From an uncultured Eubacteriales bacterium (GTDB lineage: Bacteria > Bacillota > Clostridia > Oscillospirales > Acutalibacteraceae), in contig ONRO01000229.1 of the NCBI GenBank assembly GCA_900320235.1, positions 1 to 8,463 on the forward strand: DNA of 8,463 nt. Reading direction: 5' to 3'. The translations under genes were made by a program, and so were the position numbers. Below the pieces are notes generated by a model. The model saw nothing but the letters and a program-made list of their open reading frames with translations. It made no database searches and was not told the origin of the DNA. Positions 1 through 6,328 of this stretch are shown here, piece after piece (within the stretch, counting starts at the first letter, position 1; the number at the start of each line of letters is the position of its first letter).

Positions 1-302
1 CATATCTTGCGGCTGTCGGCAGAGGAAAGGAAAAAATACCGCCCTCTGAAGAGGCGTTTTCCGGTATCGTCAAAAGAAGGATAGTTTCTGTCAGCTCAAA
101 GATCGTCGGCGTTATGAGAAAGCTGTGGAGCGGAAACCGTGTACGGTATGAAAATGTCTTTGACGATGCACAGGACCGCAGTGAGCTTGTTGCGACCTTC
201 CTTGCTGTGCTTGAACTGATAAAGGGCAAGCGTGTCAGAATTGAGGACGATGACGGCACACTCCGCATGATCGGCGGAGACAGACATAATACTGATACAT
301 GA
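1..302 (+). CDS. scpA: ScpA, segregation and condensation protein A (3' part only)
   Basis: The reading frame enters the window open and can be read from base 3 to a TGA at 300-302, giving the last 99 residues; the start lies upstream. The fragment contains the pattern ISVSSKI-like 'VSVSSKIVGVMRKL', then 'SRSELVATFLAVLELIKGKRV' in slightly varied form (here DRSELVATFLAVLELIKGKR, followed by a short acidic strand), which is the C-terminal winged-helix region of ScpA. In the family this domain contacts the SMC head, making ScpA the kleisin that bridges the two SMC ATPase heads in chromosome condensation and segregation in the cytoplasm. The scpB gene follows on the same strand 146 bp later, which is the usual partner order and supports the call. 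The gap is longer than the overlapping or closely spaced arrangement often seen, and it holds a possible promoter and repeat. Confidence 0.9.
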   Translation, partial: YLAAVGRGKEKIPPSEEAFSGIVKRRIVSVSSKIVGVMRKLWSGNRVRYENVFDDAQDRSELVATFLAVLELIKGKRVRIEDDDGTLRMIGGDRHNTDT

Positions 303-359
303 CAGAAATTATTCAGAGTGTTGCTGACAAGTTTATCTGCACAGCTTCAATTATGAAAA

Positions 360-388
360 AGATCCTTCGCTGACGCTCAGGGTGACAG
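360..388 (+). repeat. Possible dispersed intergenic repeat in the scpA-scpB spacer
   Basis: The spacer holds the string CCTTCGCTGACGCTCAGGG followed by TGACAG, an imperfect palindrome (CCT..GC..GC..AGG). It resembles the short 'ATCCTTCGC...GCTCAGGATGAC' type repeat that I recall as dispersed between genes in many Clostridia. Only one copy is in this window, so its repetitive nature is recalled and not shown here. No T-tract follows it, so it is not a standard terminator. Confidence 0.3.
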
Positions 389-411
389 TATCAGTAAAAG
401 CTTGTGTCGTT

Positions 412-420
412 TGATATAGT
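412..420 (+). promoter_or_regulatory. Possible extended -10 promoter for scpB
   Basis: TGATATAGT fits an extended -10 element (TGn then TATAGT at 415-420), 28 bp before the scpB start codon. No convincing TTGACA-like -35 lies at the correct distance upstream, which extended -10 promoters can tolerate. It could give scpB and the genes after it a start independent of scpA. Confidence 0.3.
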
Positions 421-448
421 AAAATAACTTTCTTCGTGAGGGAAAATT

Positions 449-1015
449 ATGAATGAAAAAAAGCTGAAAAGCGCAGCAGAAGCAATTCTTTTTGCCTGCG
501 GAACTCCGGTTGAAACCGAAAGGATCGCACAGACTCTTGCAATCGGGACTGACAAGGCAGAGGAACTGTGTATGCAGCTGAAAGAGGAATATGCAAAGCG
601 TGAAAGCGGTATCCGTATTGTCAGACTCGGCAAAAGCTTTCAGATGTGTACAGAAGAGGAATATGCTGACCCGATCCGGACAATAATGGATATCCGCCGG
701 AATACTCCGCTTTCTCAGGCTGCAAGTGAGGTTCTTGCTGTAATCGCTTATAATCAGCCTGTAACAAAGGCTTTTGTCGAGCAGATCAGGGGCGTTGACT
801 GCTCGGGTGTTGTTGCAAGCCTTATCTCACGTCAGCTGATAGAGGAAAAGGGCAGGCTCGAGCTTCCCGGACGTCCGCTTGTATACGGTACGACGGAGCA
901 TTTTCTGAGGTGCTTCAATATATCATCTCTTGACGAGCTTCCGCCGCTTCCTGTTGATGATGAGGATAGTGATGATGCTTCCGCAAATGAGTCTGACGGC
1001 GGTGAGGAAAATTGA
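449..1015 (+). CDS. scpB: ScpB, segregation and condensation protein B
   Basis: This 188-residue cytoplasmic protein is the ScpB subunit of the SMC-ScpAB condensin; dimers of ScpB bind the central part of ScpA and help control opening of the SMC ring. The N-terminal winged-helix part covers about residues 1-80. The most diagnostic stretch is the second winged helix: LSQAASEVLAVIAYNQPVTK at 88-107, IRGVDCSGVV at 113-122, LIEEKGR at 130-136, and PGRPLVYGTTEHFL at 140-153, followed by the usual SLDELPPLP. The tail (169-188) is unstructured and very acidic (DDEDSDD, DGGEEN). The ATG at 449 is preceded by GTGAGGGA at 436-443, a good ribosome binding site with suitable spacing. The stop codon overlaps the TTG start of the next gene by 4 bp, so the two are probably translationally coupled. 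Length is normal for the family. Confidence 0.95.
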   Translation: MNEKKLKSAAEAILFACGTPVETERIAQTLAIGTDKAEELCMQLKEEYAKRESGIRIVRLGKSFQMCTEEEYADPIRTIMDIRRNTPLSQAASEVLAVIAYNQPVTKAFVEQIRGVDCSGVVASLISRQLIEEKGRLELPGRPLVYGTTEHFLRCFNISSLDELPPLPVDDEDSDDASANESDGGEEN

Positions 1016-1635
1016 AGGCATTGCTTATTATCCTCGGAATAATCGCTTTTATCCTGATTCTTCTGATGATACCTGTCAGAATCAAGCTCGATTACGGCGA
1101 GAAAACAACGCTCAGACTGGGATATTTTTTTCTGAGCTTCAGAATATATCCTGCAAAGGAAAAAAAGCCGGGAAAGAAAAAGAAAACACCGGAAAAAAAG
1201 AAGGAAGAAGAAAAGAAAAAGCCTCAAAAGAAAAAACCCGGCAAGCTTAAACAGCTTCTTGATAAGCATGGAGCAGACGGGCTGATTGAAATCCTGAAGG
1301 AGGCAGCAAAGATCGTTACAGAGCTTCTTGGCGGACTTGCAAGGCATCTGTATTTTACAAGATTCAATGTACGCATCTGCGTTGTCGGTGAAGATGCTGC
1401 GGATACCGCTGTGAAATACGGCTATGTCTGCTCAGCGGTCTATCTTCCGATCGCTGTTCTTTCGGAACATTCGGTAATCAAAAAACACAGCGAGGATATC
1501 AGTGCAGGCTTTCTTGCAGAAAAAACTGCGGCTGAGCTGGAGCTTACGGCAAAGATAAGACCGCTGTTTCTCATACCAATCCTGCTCAAGGCACTGATCG
1601 GTCTTGTGCGTATTGTGCTGAAGCTGCGCTCGTGA
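1012..1635 (+). CDS. ytfI: DUF2953 membrane-anchored protein, YtfI-like
   Basis: A 207-residue protein starting at TTG (1012-1014), which overlaps the scpB stop; GTGAGG at 1002-1007 supports this start and no ATG fits as well. Residues 1-22 form one hydrophobic segment (LLIILGIIAFILILLMIPV) that should anchor the protein in the membrane. Residues 49-80 are a highly basic linker made almost only of Lys, Glu and Pro. The remainder has the DUF2953 layout: amphipathic helix (about 80-115), strands around FTRFNVRICVVGEDAADTA (115-133) and YGYVCSAVY (136-144), and a C-terminal hydrophobic segment (about 184-204). DUF2953 proteins lie directly upstream of ytfJ in Bacillus and Clostridia, exactly as here. 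Their biochemical role is unknown; the association with ytfJ suggests a part in sporulation. The gene symbol is by position and domain, not by experiment. Confidence 0.8.
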   Translation: MKALLIILGIIAFILILLMIPVRIKLDYGEKTTLRLGYFFLSFRIYPAKEKKPGKKKKTPEKKKEEEKKKPQKKKPGKLKQLLDKHGADGLIEILKEAAKIVTELLGGLARHLYFTRFNVRICVVGEDAADTAVKYGYVCSAVYLPIAVLSEHSVIKKHSEDISAGFLAEKTAAELELTAKIRPLFLIPILLKALIGLVRIVLKLRS

Positions 1636-1693
1636 GGACGGCAGTATACAGGCAGACTGCAAAGAATGAACGGTCAGCCTGCAGAAACTGTTA

Positions 1694-1702
1694 TGATATA
1701 AT
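1694..1702 (+). promoter_or_regulatory. Extended -10 promoter element upstream of ytfJ
   Basis: TGATATAAT is a perfect extended -10 sequence (TGn plus TATAAT at 1697-1702), 37 bp before the ytfJ ATG, in a very AT-rich stretch. No good -35 hexamer is found 16-18 bp upstream. In B. subtilis ytfIJ is controlled by a forespore sigma factor; I do not see a clear match to that consensus, so transcription by the vegetative sigma factor is at least as likely. Confidence 0.45.
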
Positions 1703-1739
1703 AATTTAATATAAATAATAAAATAAGGCGGTGCAGAAA

Positions 1740-2162
1740 ATGAATGAACATCCAATTCAGGGTCTGATGGACACAACACTTGAAAAGATCAAGCAGATGG
1801 TGGATATCAATACAATTGTGGGAGACCCTATCGTTACTCCTGACGGTACAACAATAATACCGATTTCAAAAATCGCTTACGGCTTTGCTTCCGGCGGTTC
1901 GGAATTCGGCAATAAGCAGCAGCCTGAGGCTAAGCTTTTCGGCGGCGGCGGCGGTGCCGGGGTCACGATCAATCCCGTGGCATTCATCGCAATAAGCCAC
2001 GGCGATGTAAAGCTGCTCAATATCACAAACGGAACAAACGAAATGGCAGTTGCCCTTGTGCCTGAGCTTATTGATAAGATCTCCGGACTGTTCAAAAAAG
2101 ATAAGCCGAAGGAAAATAAACCCGAAACATCAGACGAGGGTCTGACTGATCCGGGAGTCTGA
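1740..2162 (+). CDS. ytfJ: GerW-family sporulation protein YtfJ
   Basis: The 140-residue product has the full signature of the YtfJ/GerW family: an N-terminal helix HPIQGLMDTTLEKIKQMVD (4-22), GDPIVTPDGTTIIPISKIAYGFASGGSEF (28-56), then a glycine run at 68-72 and GVTINPVAFIAI (75-86) and a C-terminal strand-helix with ALVPELIDKI. The last 20 residues are a charged Lys/Glu/Pro tail. In B. subtilis this protein is linked to spore germination (GerW), but homologues also occur in anaerobes not known to sporulate, so presence does not prove spore formation. I chose the ATG at 1740 over the GTG at 1731 because AAGGCGGTG (1724-1732) is then a properly spaced ribosome binding site. It follows the DUF2953 gene, as in its relatives. 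Confidence 0.93.
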   Translation: MNEHPIQGLMDTTLEKIKQMVDINTIVGDPIVTPDGTTIIPISKIAYGFASGGSEFGNKQQPEAKLFGGGGGAGVTINPVAFIAISHGDVKLLNITNGTNEMAVALVPELIDKISGLFKKDKPKENKPETSDEGLTDPGV

Positions 2163-2195
2163 TAAAGCTCATAATGACCCTGTCCCTGCATATAA

Positions 2196-2229
2196 TTTAT
2201 AAATACCGGAAATAATACCGTTTATAAAT
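2196..2229 (+). promoter_or_regulatory. Nested repeat in the ytfJ-dac spacer, operator-like
   Basis: The self-complementary 8-mer TTTATAAA occurs at 2196-2203 and 2221-2228 (each followed by T), and between them ATACCG occurs twice (2203-2208 and 2215-2220). The arrangement reads TTTATAAATACCG, six bases, ATACCG, TTTATAAAT. It lies 21 bp before the dac start, just after a TATAAT at 2191-2196 that could serve as a -10. CATATAAT at 2189-2196 also fits the -10 of mother-cell sporulation sigma factors (CATAnnnT), but the -35 side is not convincing. A regulator-binding site or a sporulation promoter are both possible; neither is proven. Confidence 0.3.
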
Positions 2230-2249
2230 GTGTAAAGGGGCGGGATCTT

Positions 2250-3392
2250 TTGCTGTTAAGGAAAATTTATGTAATACTGACGGCCTTTGCACTTTGTCTG
2301 CTTCCCTGCGGCTGTGCCGGAAACGGCATTGATACTCAGGAAGGCGGTACAAATGCTGTAAATACAGAGGTGTCTGCAGATCCGGATGTAAGCGTTTCCG
2401 GGCTGACTGATAATGCCCGTGCCAGTATAGTTTTCTGTGCGGATAATGCTCAGGTGCTTTACGGACATGATATCAATGCAAAGCGTCCGATCGCAAGCAT
2501 TACCAAAATAATGACCGCTATGATAAGCCTTGAATATGCCGCAGCAAATGACAAGGCTGTGAAGATCACAGCAGATATGTATGCGGAAGGCTCAAGTATG
2601 TATCTTAAAGAAGGAGATGTGCTCAGGCTCAGCGAGCTTGTCAAGGGTATGCTTGCAGTTTCCGGAAATGATGCAGCCAATGCCGCAGCTGTTGCTGTTG
2701 CGGGCAGTACGGAGAAATTTGCACAGCTTATGAATGAAAAGGCAGAACAGCTCGGAATGAAAAATTCTCATTTTGTGACTCCATCAGGACTTGACAGCGA
2801 TGAACATTATTCAACAGCATATGACATGGCACTGCTTTGCTCATATGCGATGGAAAACGAACGTTTCCGTTCTTTTGTTTCACAGAAAAGCCTGAATGCA
2901 GAATATATCTCTCCTGAGGGAAAGGTTCAGACTCTCTGCAATCATAATAAGCTTCTGTCAATGTGCGGGGGCTGTATCGGGATAAAGACAGGCTTTACTA
3001 AAAAAGCAGGAAGAACGCTTACCTCATGTGCAGAGCGTGAGGGGATAAGACTTATCACGGTAACACTTGATGACCCTGATGACTGGAAGGATCACTGCAG
3101 ACTTTATGATAAATGCTTCTCTCTTGTCGAAAAGGTTCAGCTTTGTACCAGAGGAAGGTCGATCAGCGTTCCGCTTGCCGGCGGAGAAAAAGACAGTGTT
3201 TTTCTTGTTCCGGAAAAGGATCTTTATGCAGTGATAAGAAAAGACGAAAAGGAAAAGCCAAGAGAAGTGCTCTATGCTCCCGGATTCATATATTATCCGG
3301 CAGTCAGGGGAAGAAAATACGGGAAGATACAGTTTACTCTCAGAAACAGGGTGATCGCTCAGTGCAGCCTTGTGCCGGGAGAAGAACGTTAA
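2250..3392 (+). CDS. D-alanyl-D-alanine carboxypeptidase (peptidase S11, DacF/DacB type)
   Basis: This 380-residue penicillin-binding protein removes the terminal D-Ala from peptidoglycan stem peptides outside the membrane, limiting cross-linking. All three active-site motifs are visible: S83-x-x-K86 (SITK, with the nucleophilic serine), S138-G-N140, and K246-T-G248 (GIKTGFTKKAGRTL). The N terminus is a signal sequence (RKIYVILTAFALCLLPCGCAG); the cysteines at 20 and 22 suggest a lipoprotein, but the lipobox (LPCGC) is not canonical, so ordinary cleavage remains possible. The region after about 290 is the small beta-rich C-terminal domain; I see no amphipathic C-terminal anchor. The TTG start is set by AAGGGGCGGG at 2235-2244 and by the signal sequence. 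Location between ytfJ and rluB matches dacF/dacB loci of spore formers, so it may act on spore cortex, but a vegetative role is equally possible. Confidence 0.93.
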   Translation: MLLRKIYVILTAFALCLLPCGCAGNGIDTQEGGTNAVNTEVSADPDVSVSGLTDNARASIVFCADNAQVLYGHDINAKRPIASITKIMTAMISLEYAAANDKAVKITADMYAEGSSMYLKEGDVLRLSELVKGMLAVSGNDAANAAAVAVAGSTEKFAQLMNEKAEQLGMKNSHFVTPSGLDSDEHYSTAYDMALLCSYAMENERFRSFVSQKSLNAEYISPEGKVQTLCNHNKLLSMCGGCIGIKTGFTKKAGRTLTSCAEREGIRLITVTLDDPDDWKDHCRLYDKCFSLVEKVQLCTRGRSISVPLAGGEKDSVFLVPEKDLYAVIRKDEKEKPREVLYAPGFIYYPAVRGRKYGKIQFTLRNRVIAQCSLVPGEER

Positions 3393-3410
3393 AATAAAGG
3401 ACTGGTGAAA

Positions 3411-4220
3411 ATGGAAAAGGATAGTAATAAGATAAGACTTCAGAAGATCATTGCCGATGCAGGAATCTCTTCAAGAAGAAAGGCTGAGGAGCTTATTGAA
3501 AGAGGGGCTGTCACTGTCAACGGAAGAAGAGCATCGCTGGGCGATAAAGCTGATCCGTTCAGGGATAAGATAACTGTCGCAGGCAGGGAAATCACACTCA
3601 GAAGAGATGCAAAAAAATACTATATCATGCTTCATAAGCCAAGAGGCTTCATTACAACTATGAACGATGAGGGCGGAAGAAAATGTGTTGCAGAGCTTGT
3701 TGACGATATCCCGGCAAGGCTTTTCCCTGTCGGCAGACTTGACAGGGAATCTGAGGGTATGCTGCTTATGACAAATGACGGTGAATTTGCAAATATGATA
3801 AGCCATCCCTCGACCCATTTTCCGAAAACATACCGTGTTACTGTCAGACCGAGGATAACTGAGGATCAGCTTACAAAGCTTACCACAGGTGTTATCGTTG
3901 AGGGCAGGATGTCAATGCCGGCAGGTGTTCATGTTATCAAATCTGAGCAGGACAGAACTGTGCTTGAGATCGTTCTTGAGGAAGGCAGAAACAGACAGAT
4001 CAGAAAAATGTGTGAGGCTGTCGGTCTTGAAACAGCAAGACTCAAGCGTATTGCGATCGGACCGCTCAGACTCGGAATGCTTCAGCCGGGAAAATGGCGA
4101 GAGCTGAAGCCCGAGGAAATGAAAAGCATTGCTTCGTATCAGAAAAAGCTCAAGGCAAAGAACCAGACTCAGGCTCAGCAGCAAAGGGCAGAGGAAAGAA
4201 AACGCAGAAACAGAAAATAA
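3411..4220 (+). CDS. rluB: 23S rRNA pseudouridine synthase, RluB family
   Basis: A 269-residue enzyme that isomerises a uridine in 23S rRNA to pseudouridine. The S4 RNA-binding domain covers about residues 8-60 (RLQKIIADAGISSRRKAEEL, then VTVNGRRA). The catalytic domain begins at YYIMLHKPRGF and holds the RsuA/RluB-family motif GRLDRESEGMLLMTNDGEF, with catalytic Asp111. The EGRNRQIRKM motif at 191-200 and LKRIAIGPLRLG at 211-222 are also typical. The tail after 244 is rich in Lys, Arg and Gln and probably disordered. I prefer the ATG at 3411 because AAAGGA at 3396-3401 is spaced well for it and too close to the GTG at 3405. Only 18 bp separate it from dac, so the two are probably co-transcribed. 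No strong terminator follows; only an all-A/T stem of 7 bp lies around the stop. Confidence 0.92.
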   Translation: MEKDSNKIRLQKIIADAGISSRRKAEELIERGAVTVNGRRASLGDKADPFRDKITVAGREITLRRDAKKYYIMLHKPRGFITTMNDEGGRKCVAELVDDIPARLFPVGRLDRESEGMLLMTNDGEFANMISHPSTHFPKTYRVTVRPRITEDQLTKLTTGVIVEGRMSMPAGVHVIKSEQDRTVLEIVLEEGRNRQIRKMCEAVGLETARLKRIAIGPLRLGMLQPGKWRELKPEEMKSIASYQKKLKAKNQTQAQQQRAEERKRRNRK

Positions 4221-4283
4221 AATCGGTTATTTTTTATGAATTATCATAGTTTATTTCCGGCAGTATTTTGTGGAAAATCACCT

Positions 4284-4312
4284 TTGAAAAAAATCTGAAA
4301 TATTTATATAAT
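4284..4312 (+). promoter_or_regulatory. Housekeeping promoter for the small gene at 4447
   Basis: TTGAAA (4284-4289) and TATAAT (4307-4312) are separated by exactly 17 bp, a near-consensus sigma-A-type promoter. Transcription would begin near 4319, giving a leader of about 125 nt. An 8-bp perfect inverted repeat, ATATTTAT (4300-4307) / ATAAATAT (4311-4318) with ATA between, covers the -10 and the expected start site. It could be an operator, or only a product of the A/T-rich composition. Confidence 0.7.
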
Positions 4313-4349
4313 AAATATAAATCGTGCAAAACTTTATTCTTGCGGTAGT

Positions 4350-4386
4350 GAAAACGAAAAATGCAGGTATCTGACCTGACGTTTTC
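4350..4386 (+). promoter_or_regulatory. Two-tier hairpin in the leader of the small gene
   Basis: GAAAACG (4350-4356) pairs perfectly with CGTTTTC (4380-4386), and inside it CAGGT (4364-4368) pairs with ACCTG (4374-4378) around a 5-nt loop. The two stems are separated by 7 nt on one side and 1 nt on the other. No T-tract follows, so this is not a terminator. It lies about 30 nt into the predicted transcript and about 48 nt before the ribosome binding site. It may stabilise the mRNA or bind a protein or ligand; it matches no riboswitch class that I recognise. Confidence 0.4.
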
Positions 4387-4446
4387 GTACAGATAAAAGC
4401 ATACAGCCTGAATAATAATGCACATATATTTCTGGAGGTGAGCTTT

Positions 4447-4686
4447 GTGAAAAGAGTGCTTGAAGCATGTGTATGTCAGACTCTGTGCTTTACAGTCAAG
4501 GAAGATGTAGGACATGATGAGGCAGTAAAACTTGTCCGCATGGAGATTGAAAGATATAAGACATCACTTGAAAAAAGCAAAACGGTCTACAAGATACTTG
4601 AAGAAACAGAGCAGCCGGACGGGTCTGTAATACTGAAACTTAAAAAGCAGCATAATTACAGTCCTGTTGGTTCATATCTTGACTGA
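4447..4686 (+). CDS. Small protein of unknown function (79 aa)
   Basis: I do not recognise this protein. GTG at 4447 is the chosen start because the near-perfect ribosome binding site GGAGGTGA (4434-4441) sits 5 nt before it; the upstream in-frame GTG at 4438 lies within that site. The 79-residue product has an N-terminal strand (KRVLEACVCQTLCFTV, with cysteines at 8, 10 and 14), an acidic link, a long charged helix (about 24-47, DEAVKLVRMEIERYKTSLEKSK), a strand YKILEE, a turn PDGS and a strand VILKLKKQ, ending NYSPVGSYLD. No signal peptide or membrane segment is seen. It looks like a compact alpha/beta cytoplasmic protein. It has its own promoter and its own terminator, so it is a single-gene unit. 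Clear start signals and natural codon use make it a real gene. Confidence 0.8.
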   Translation: MKRVLEACVCQTLCFTVKEDVGHDEAVKLVRMEIERYKTSLEKSKTVYKILEETEQPDGSVILKLKKQHNYSPVGSYLD

Positions 4687-4705
4687 CAAAACAATAATTA
4701 TTAAC

Positions 4706-4753
4706 AGCGTGTAGCGAAAAGCGTAAATCCGGCTTTTGGCTCACGCTTTTTTT
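4706..4753 (+). terminator. Strong intrinsic terminator after the small gene
   Basis: AGCGTG (4706-4711) pairs with CACGCT (4742-4747); next to it AGCGAAAAGC (4713-4722) pairs with GCTTTTGGCT (4732-4741) with one mismatch, and the loop is 9 nt. A bulged T at 4712 joins the two stems. Seven T residues (4747-4753) follow, then TTTT after one G. It lies 20 bp after the small gene's stop and only 38 bp before the MATE start codon. Confidence 0.88.
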
Positions 4754-4790
4754 GTTTTGCTTTACATGACAATTCAGGGGAGGAAATAAT

Positions 4791-6218
4791 ATGGAACAAA
4801 AAACAAATGATTTTCTTGGAAGTGAAAGCGTAGGAAGGCTTATGGGTAAATATGCTGTACCGTGTATAATATCGCTGCTTGTAGGGGCGCTTTACAACAT
4901 TGTCGATCAGATATTCATTGCAAACGCGGATTATCTTGGCTCATACGGAAATGCCGCAAATACGGTTGTTTTTCCGCTGACAGTAATTGCGCTTGCTATG
5001 GCTGTGATGACAGGTGACGGCTGCTGTGCATATGTAAGTCTTAAGCTTGGAATGAAAGAAACCGACAAAGCTAAAAAAAGTGTCGGAAACTCTGTTGTCA
5101 TAATAGTAATATCAGGTATAATGCTGAGTATGTTGTATCTTGTTTTCAGCGAGCAGATAATAGCCATGTTCGGCGGTACAGTCAATGAGGAAACCCTGCT
5201 GAATTCAAGGGAATACTTCTTTTATATCACCCTGGGCATACCGTTCTATATGTTTGGTCAGGCTATGAACCCCATCATAAGATCAGACGGCAGTCCGAAA
5301 TTCGCAATGATATCGACCCTTGCAGGTGCAGTGCTGAATATTGTCCTTGATCCGGTTTTCATTTTCGTGTTCAGATGGGGAATGATGGGTGCGGCTGCTG
5401 CGACTGTGATCGGTCAGATAGTGACGGCTGTTCTTGCAGCAGGGTATCTGTTCCGGATGAAGCTTGTAAAGCCCTCGCTCTCCGACCTACGGCTTTGCGG
5501 AAAAACGGTGTACAGGACGCTTTCTCTTGGTATCACAAGCTTTCTGTCACAGATAGCCCTTGTTGCGGCAATGGCAGCGATCAACAATATGATCTGTATA
5601 TACAGTGCGTCTGATCCGGTTTTCGCTCAGGAGCAGTATGCACAGATACCGATGGCTGTTGTGGGGATAGTAATGAAGTATTTCCAGATCATTATCTCTG
5701 TTGTTGTCGGTATGGCGGCAGGATGCATACCGATAGTCGGTTTCAATATGGGTGCAGAAAAAAAGAACCGTGTCAGGGAACTTTTTACAAAACTTCTTGC
5801 TGCTGAGGCAGCAGTGGGAGCGGTTGCGCTTATCATAGCTGAATTTCTGCCATATCAGATCATACAGATATTCGGTGCTGCCAATGAAAGCACATATTAT
5901 ACAGATTTTGCAGTAAAGGCTTTTCGTATTTATCTTTGCATGATGATATTTGCCTGTGTCAACAAGGCTTGCTTCATTTTTCTTCAGGCTATGGGAAAGG
6001 CAGCTCAGTCTACTGCGCTTTCAATGATATGTGAGATAATTTTTGGTGTGGGCTTTGCACTGATTCTGCCTTTGGTTTTCGGGCTTGACGGGGTACTTTA
6101 TTCAATGCCGCTGTCTGATATTCTTACATTTGCAGTTTCGCAGGTTTTCATTATCCGCACCTGCAAGGAACTTGGCACAGTTGAAAAGATGCAGAAAATC
6201 AGTGCAGAGGTTATTTAA
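4791..6218 (+). CDS. MATE-family multidrug efflux transporter
   Basis: A 475-residue integral membrane protein of the multi-antimicrobial extrusion family, normal in length, with about 12 hydrophobic segments spread over the whole chain. Family hallmarks in the N-terminal half are VPCIISLLVGALYNIVDQIF (23-42), the FPLTVIALAMAVMTGDG segment with a charged turn, and the LNIVLDPVFIFVF motif at 182-194; the second half repeats the fold, with GCIPIVGFNMGAEKKNRVRE (311-330) as counterpart of the first-half cytoplasmic loop. MATE proteins export cationic drugs, dyes or metabolites by exchange with Na+ or H+; the substrate cannot be read from sequence. The subgroup resembles MepA/NorM-like transporters of Firmicutes. 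The start is fixed by GGGGAGGAAA at 4777-4786. No convincing promoter lies between the preceding terminator and the start codon. Confidence 0.93.
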   Translation: MEQKTNDFLGSESVGRLMGKYAVPCIISLLVGALYNIVDQIFIANADYLGSYGNAANTVVFPLTVIALAMAVMTGDGCCAYVSLKLGMKETDKAKKSVGNSVVIIVISGIMLSMLYLVFSEQIIAMFGGTVNEETLLNSREYFFYITLGIPFYMFGQAMNPIIRSDGSPKFAMISTLAGAVLNIVLDPVFIFVFRWGMMGAAAATVIGQIVTAVLAAGYLFRMKLVKPSLSDLRLCGKTVYRTLSLGITSFLSQIALVAAMAAINNMICIYSASDPVFAQEQYAQIPMAVVGIVMKYFQIIISVVVGMAAGCIPIVGFNMGAEKKNRVRELFTKLLAAEAAVGAVALIIAEFLPYQIIQIFGAANESTYYTDFAVKAFRIYLCMMIFACVNKACFIFLQAMGKAAQSTALSMICEIIFGVGFALILPLVFGLDGVLYSMPLSDILTFAVSQVFIIRTCKELGTVEKMQKISAEVI

Positions 6219-6284
6219 GCTTTGAATCTGTTATCTCATCCGGAAAATCAAATACAGTTTATATTTAAAAGTATTCTCACGCTG

Positions 6285-6323
6285 AAAAAGCCGCCCGTAT
6301 CTTTCACGGGCGGCAAAATTTTT
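6285..6323. terminator. Bidirectional terminator between MATE and asparagine-synthetase-like genes
   Basis: A perfect 9-bp GC-rich stem, GCCGCCCGT (6290-6298) and ACGGGCGGC (6306-6314), surrounds a 7-nt loop. On the minus strand it is followed directly by five T residues (complement of 6285-6289), a standard terminator for the gene at 6329-7858, whose stop codon is only 15 bp from the stem. On the plus strand it is followed by AAAATTTTT, which is weaker but could still end the MATE transcript. Confidence 0.88.
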
Positions 6324-6328
6324 ATTTA

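Noticed and set aside
832..1347. Minus-strand frame of 171 codons opposite scpB and the DUF2953 gene
   Set aside because: It is a shadow: its Phe/Leu-rich part is simply the complement of the lysine-rich linker.
1649..1681. Imperfect hairpin CAGGC-A-GAC / GTC-A-GCCTG after the DUF2953 gene
   Set aside because: The stem has a mismatch and a 15-nt loop, with no T-tract after it, so it does not qualify as a terminator.
4319..4433. Known riboswitch or T-box in the leader of the small gene
   Set aside because: No T-box sequence, S-box, purine, FMN or similar conserved core could be recognised, and there is no terminator before the gene.
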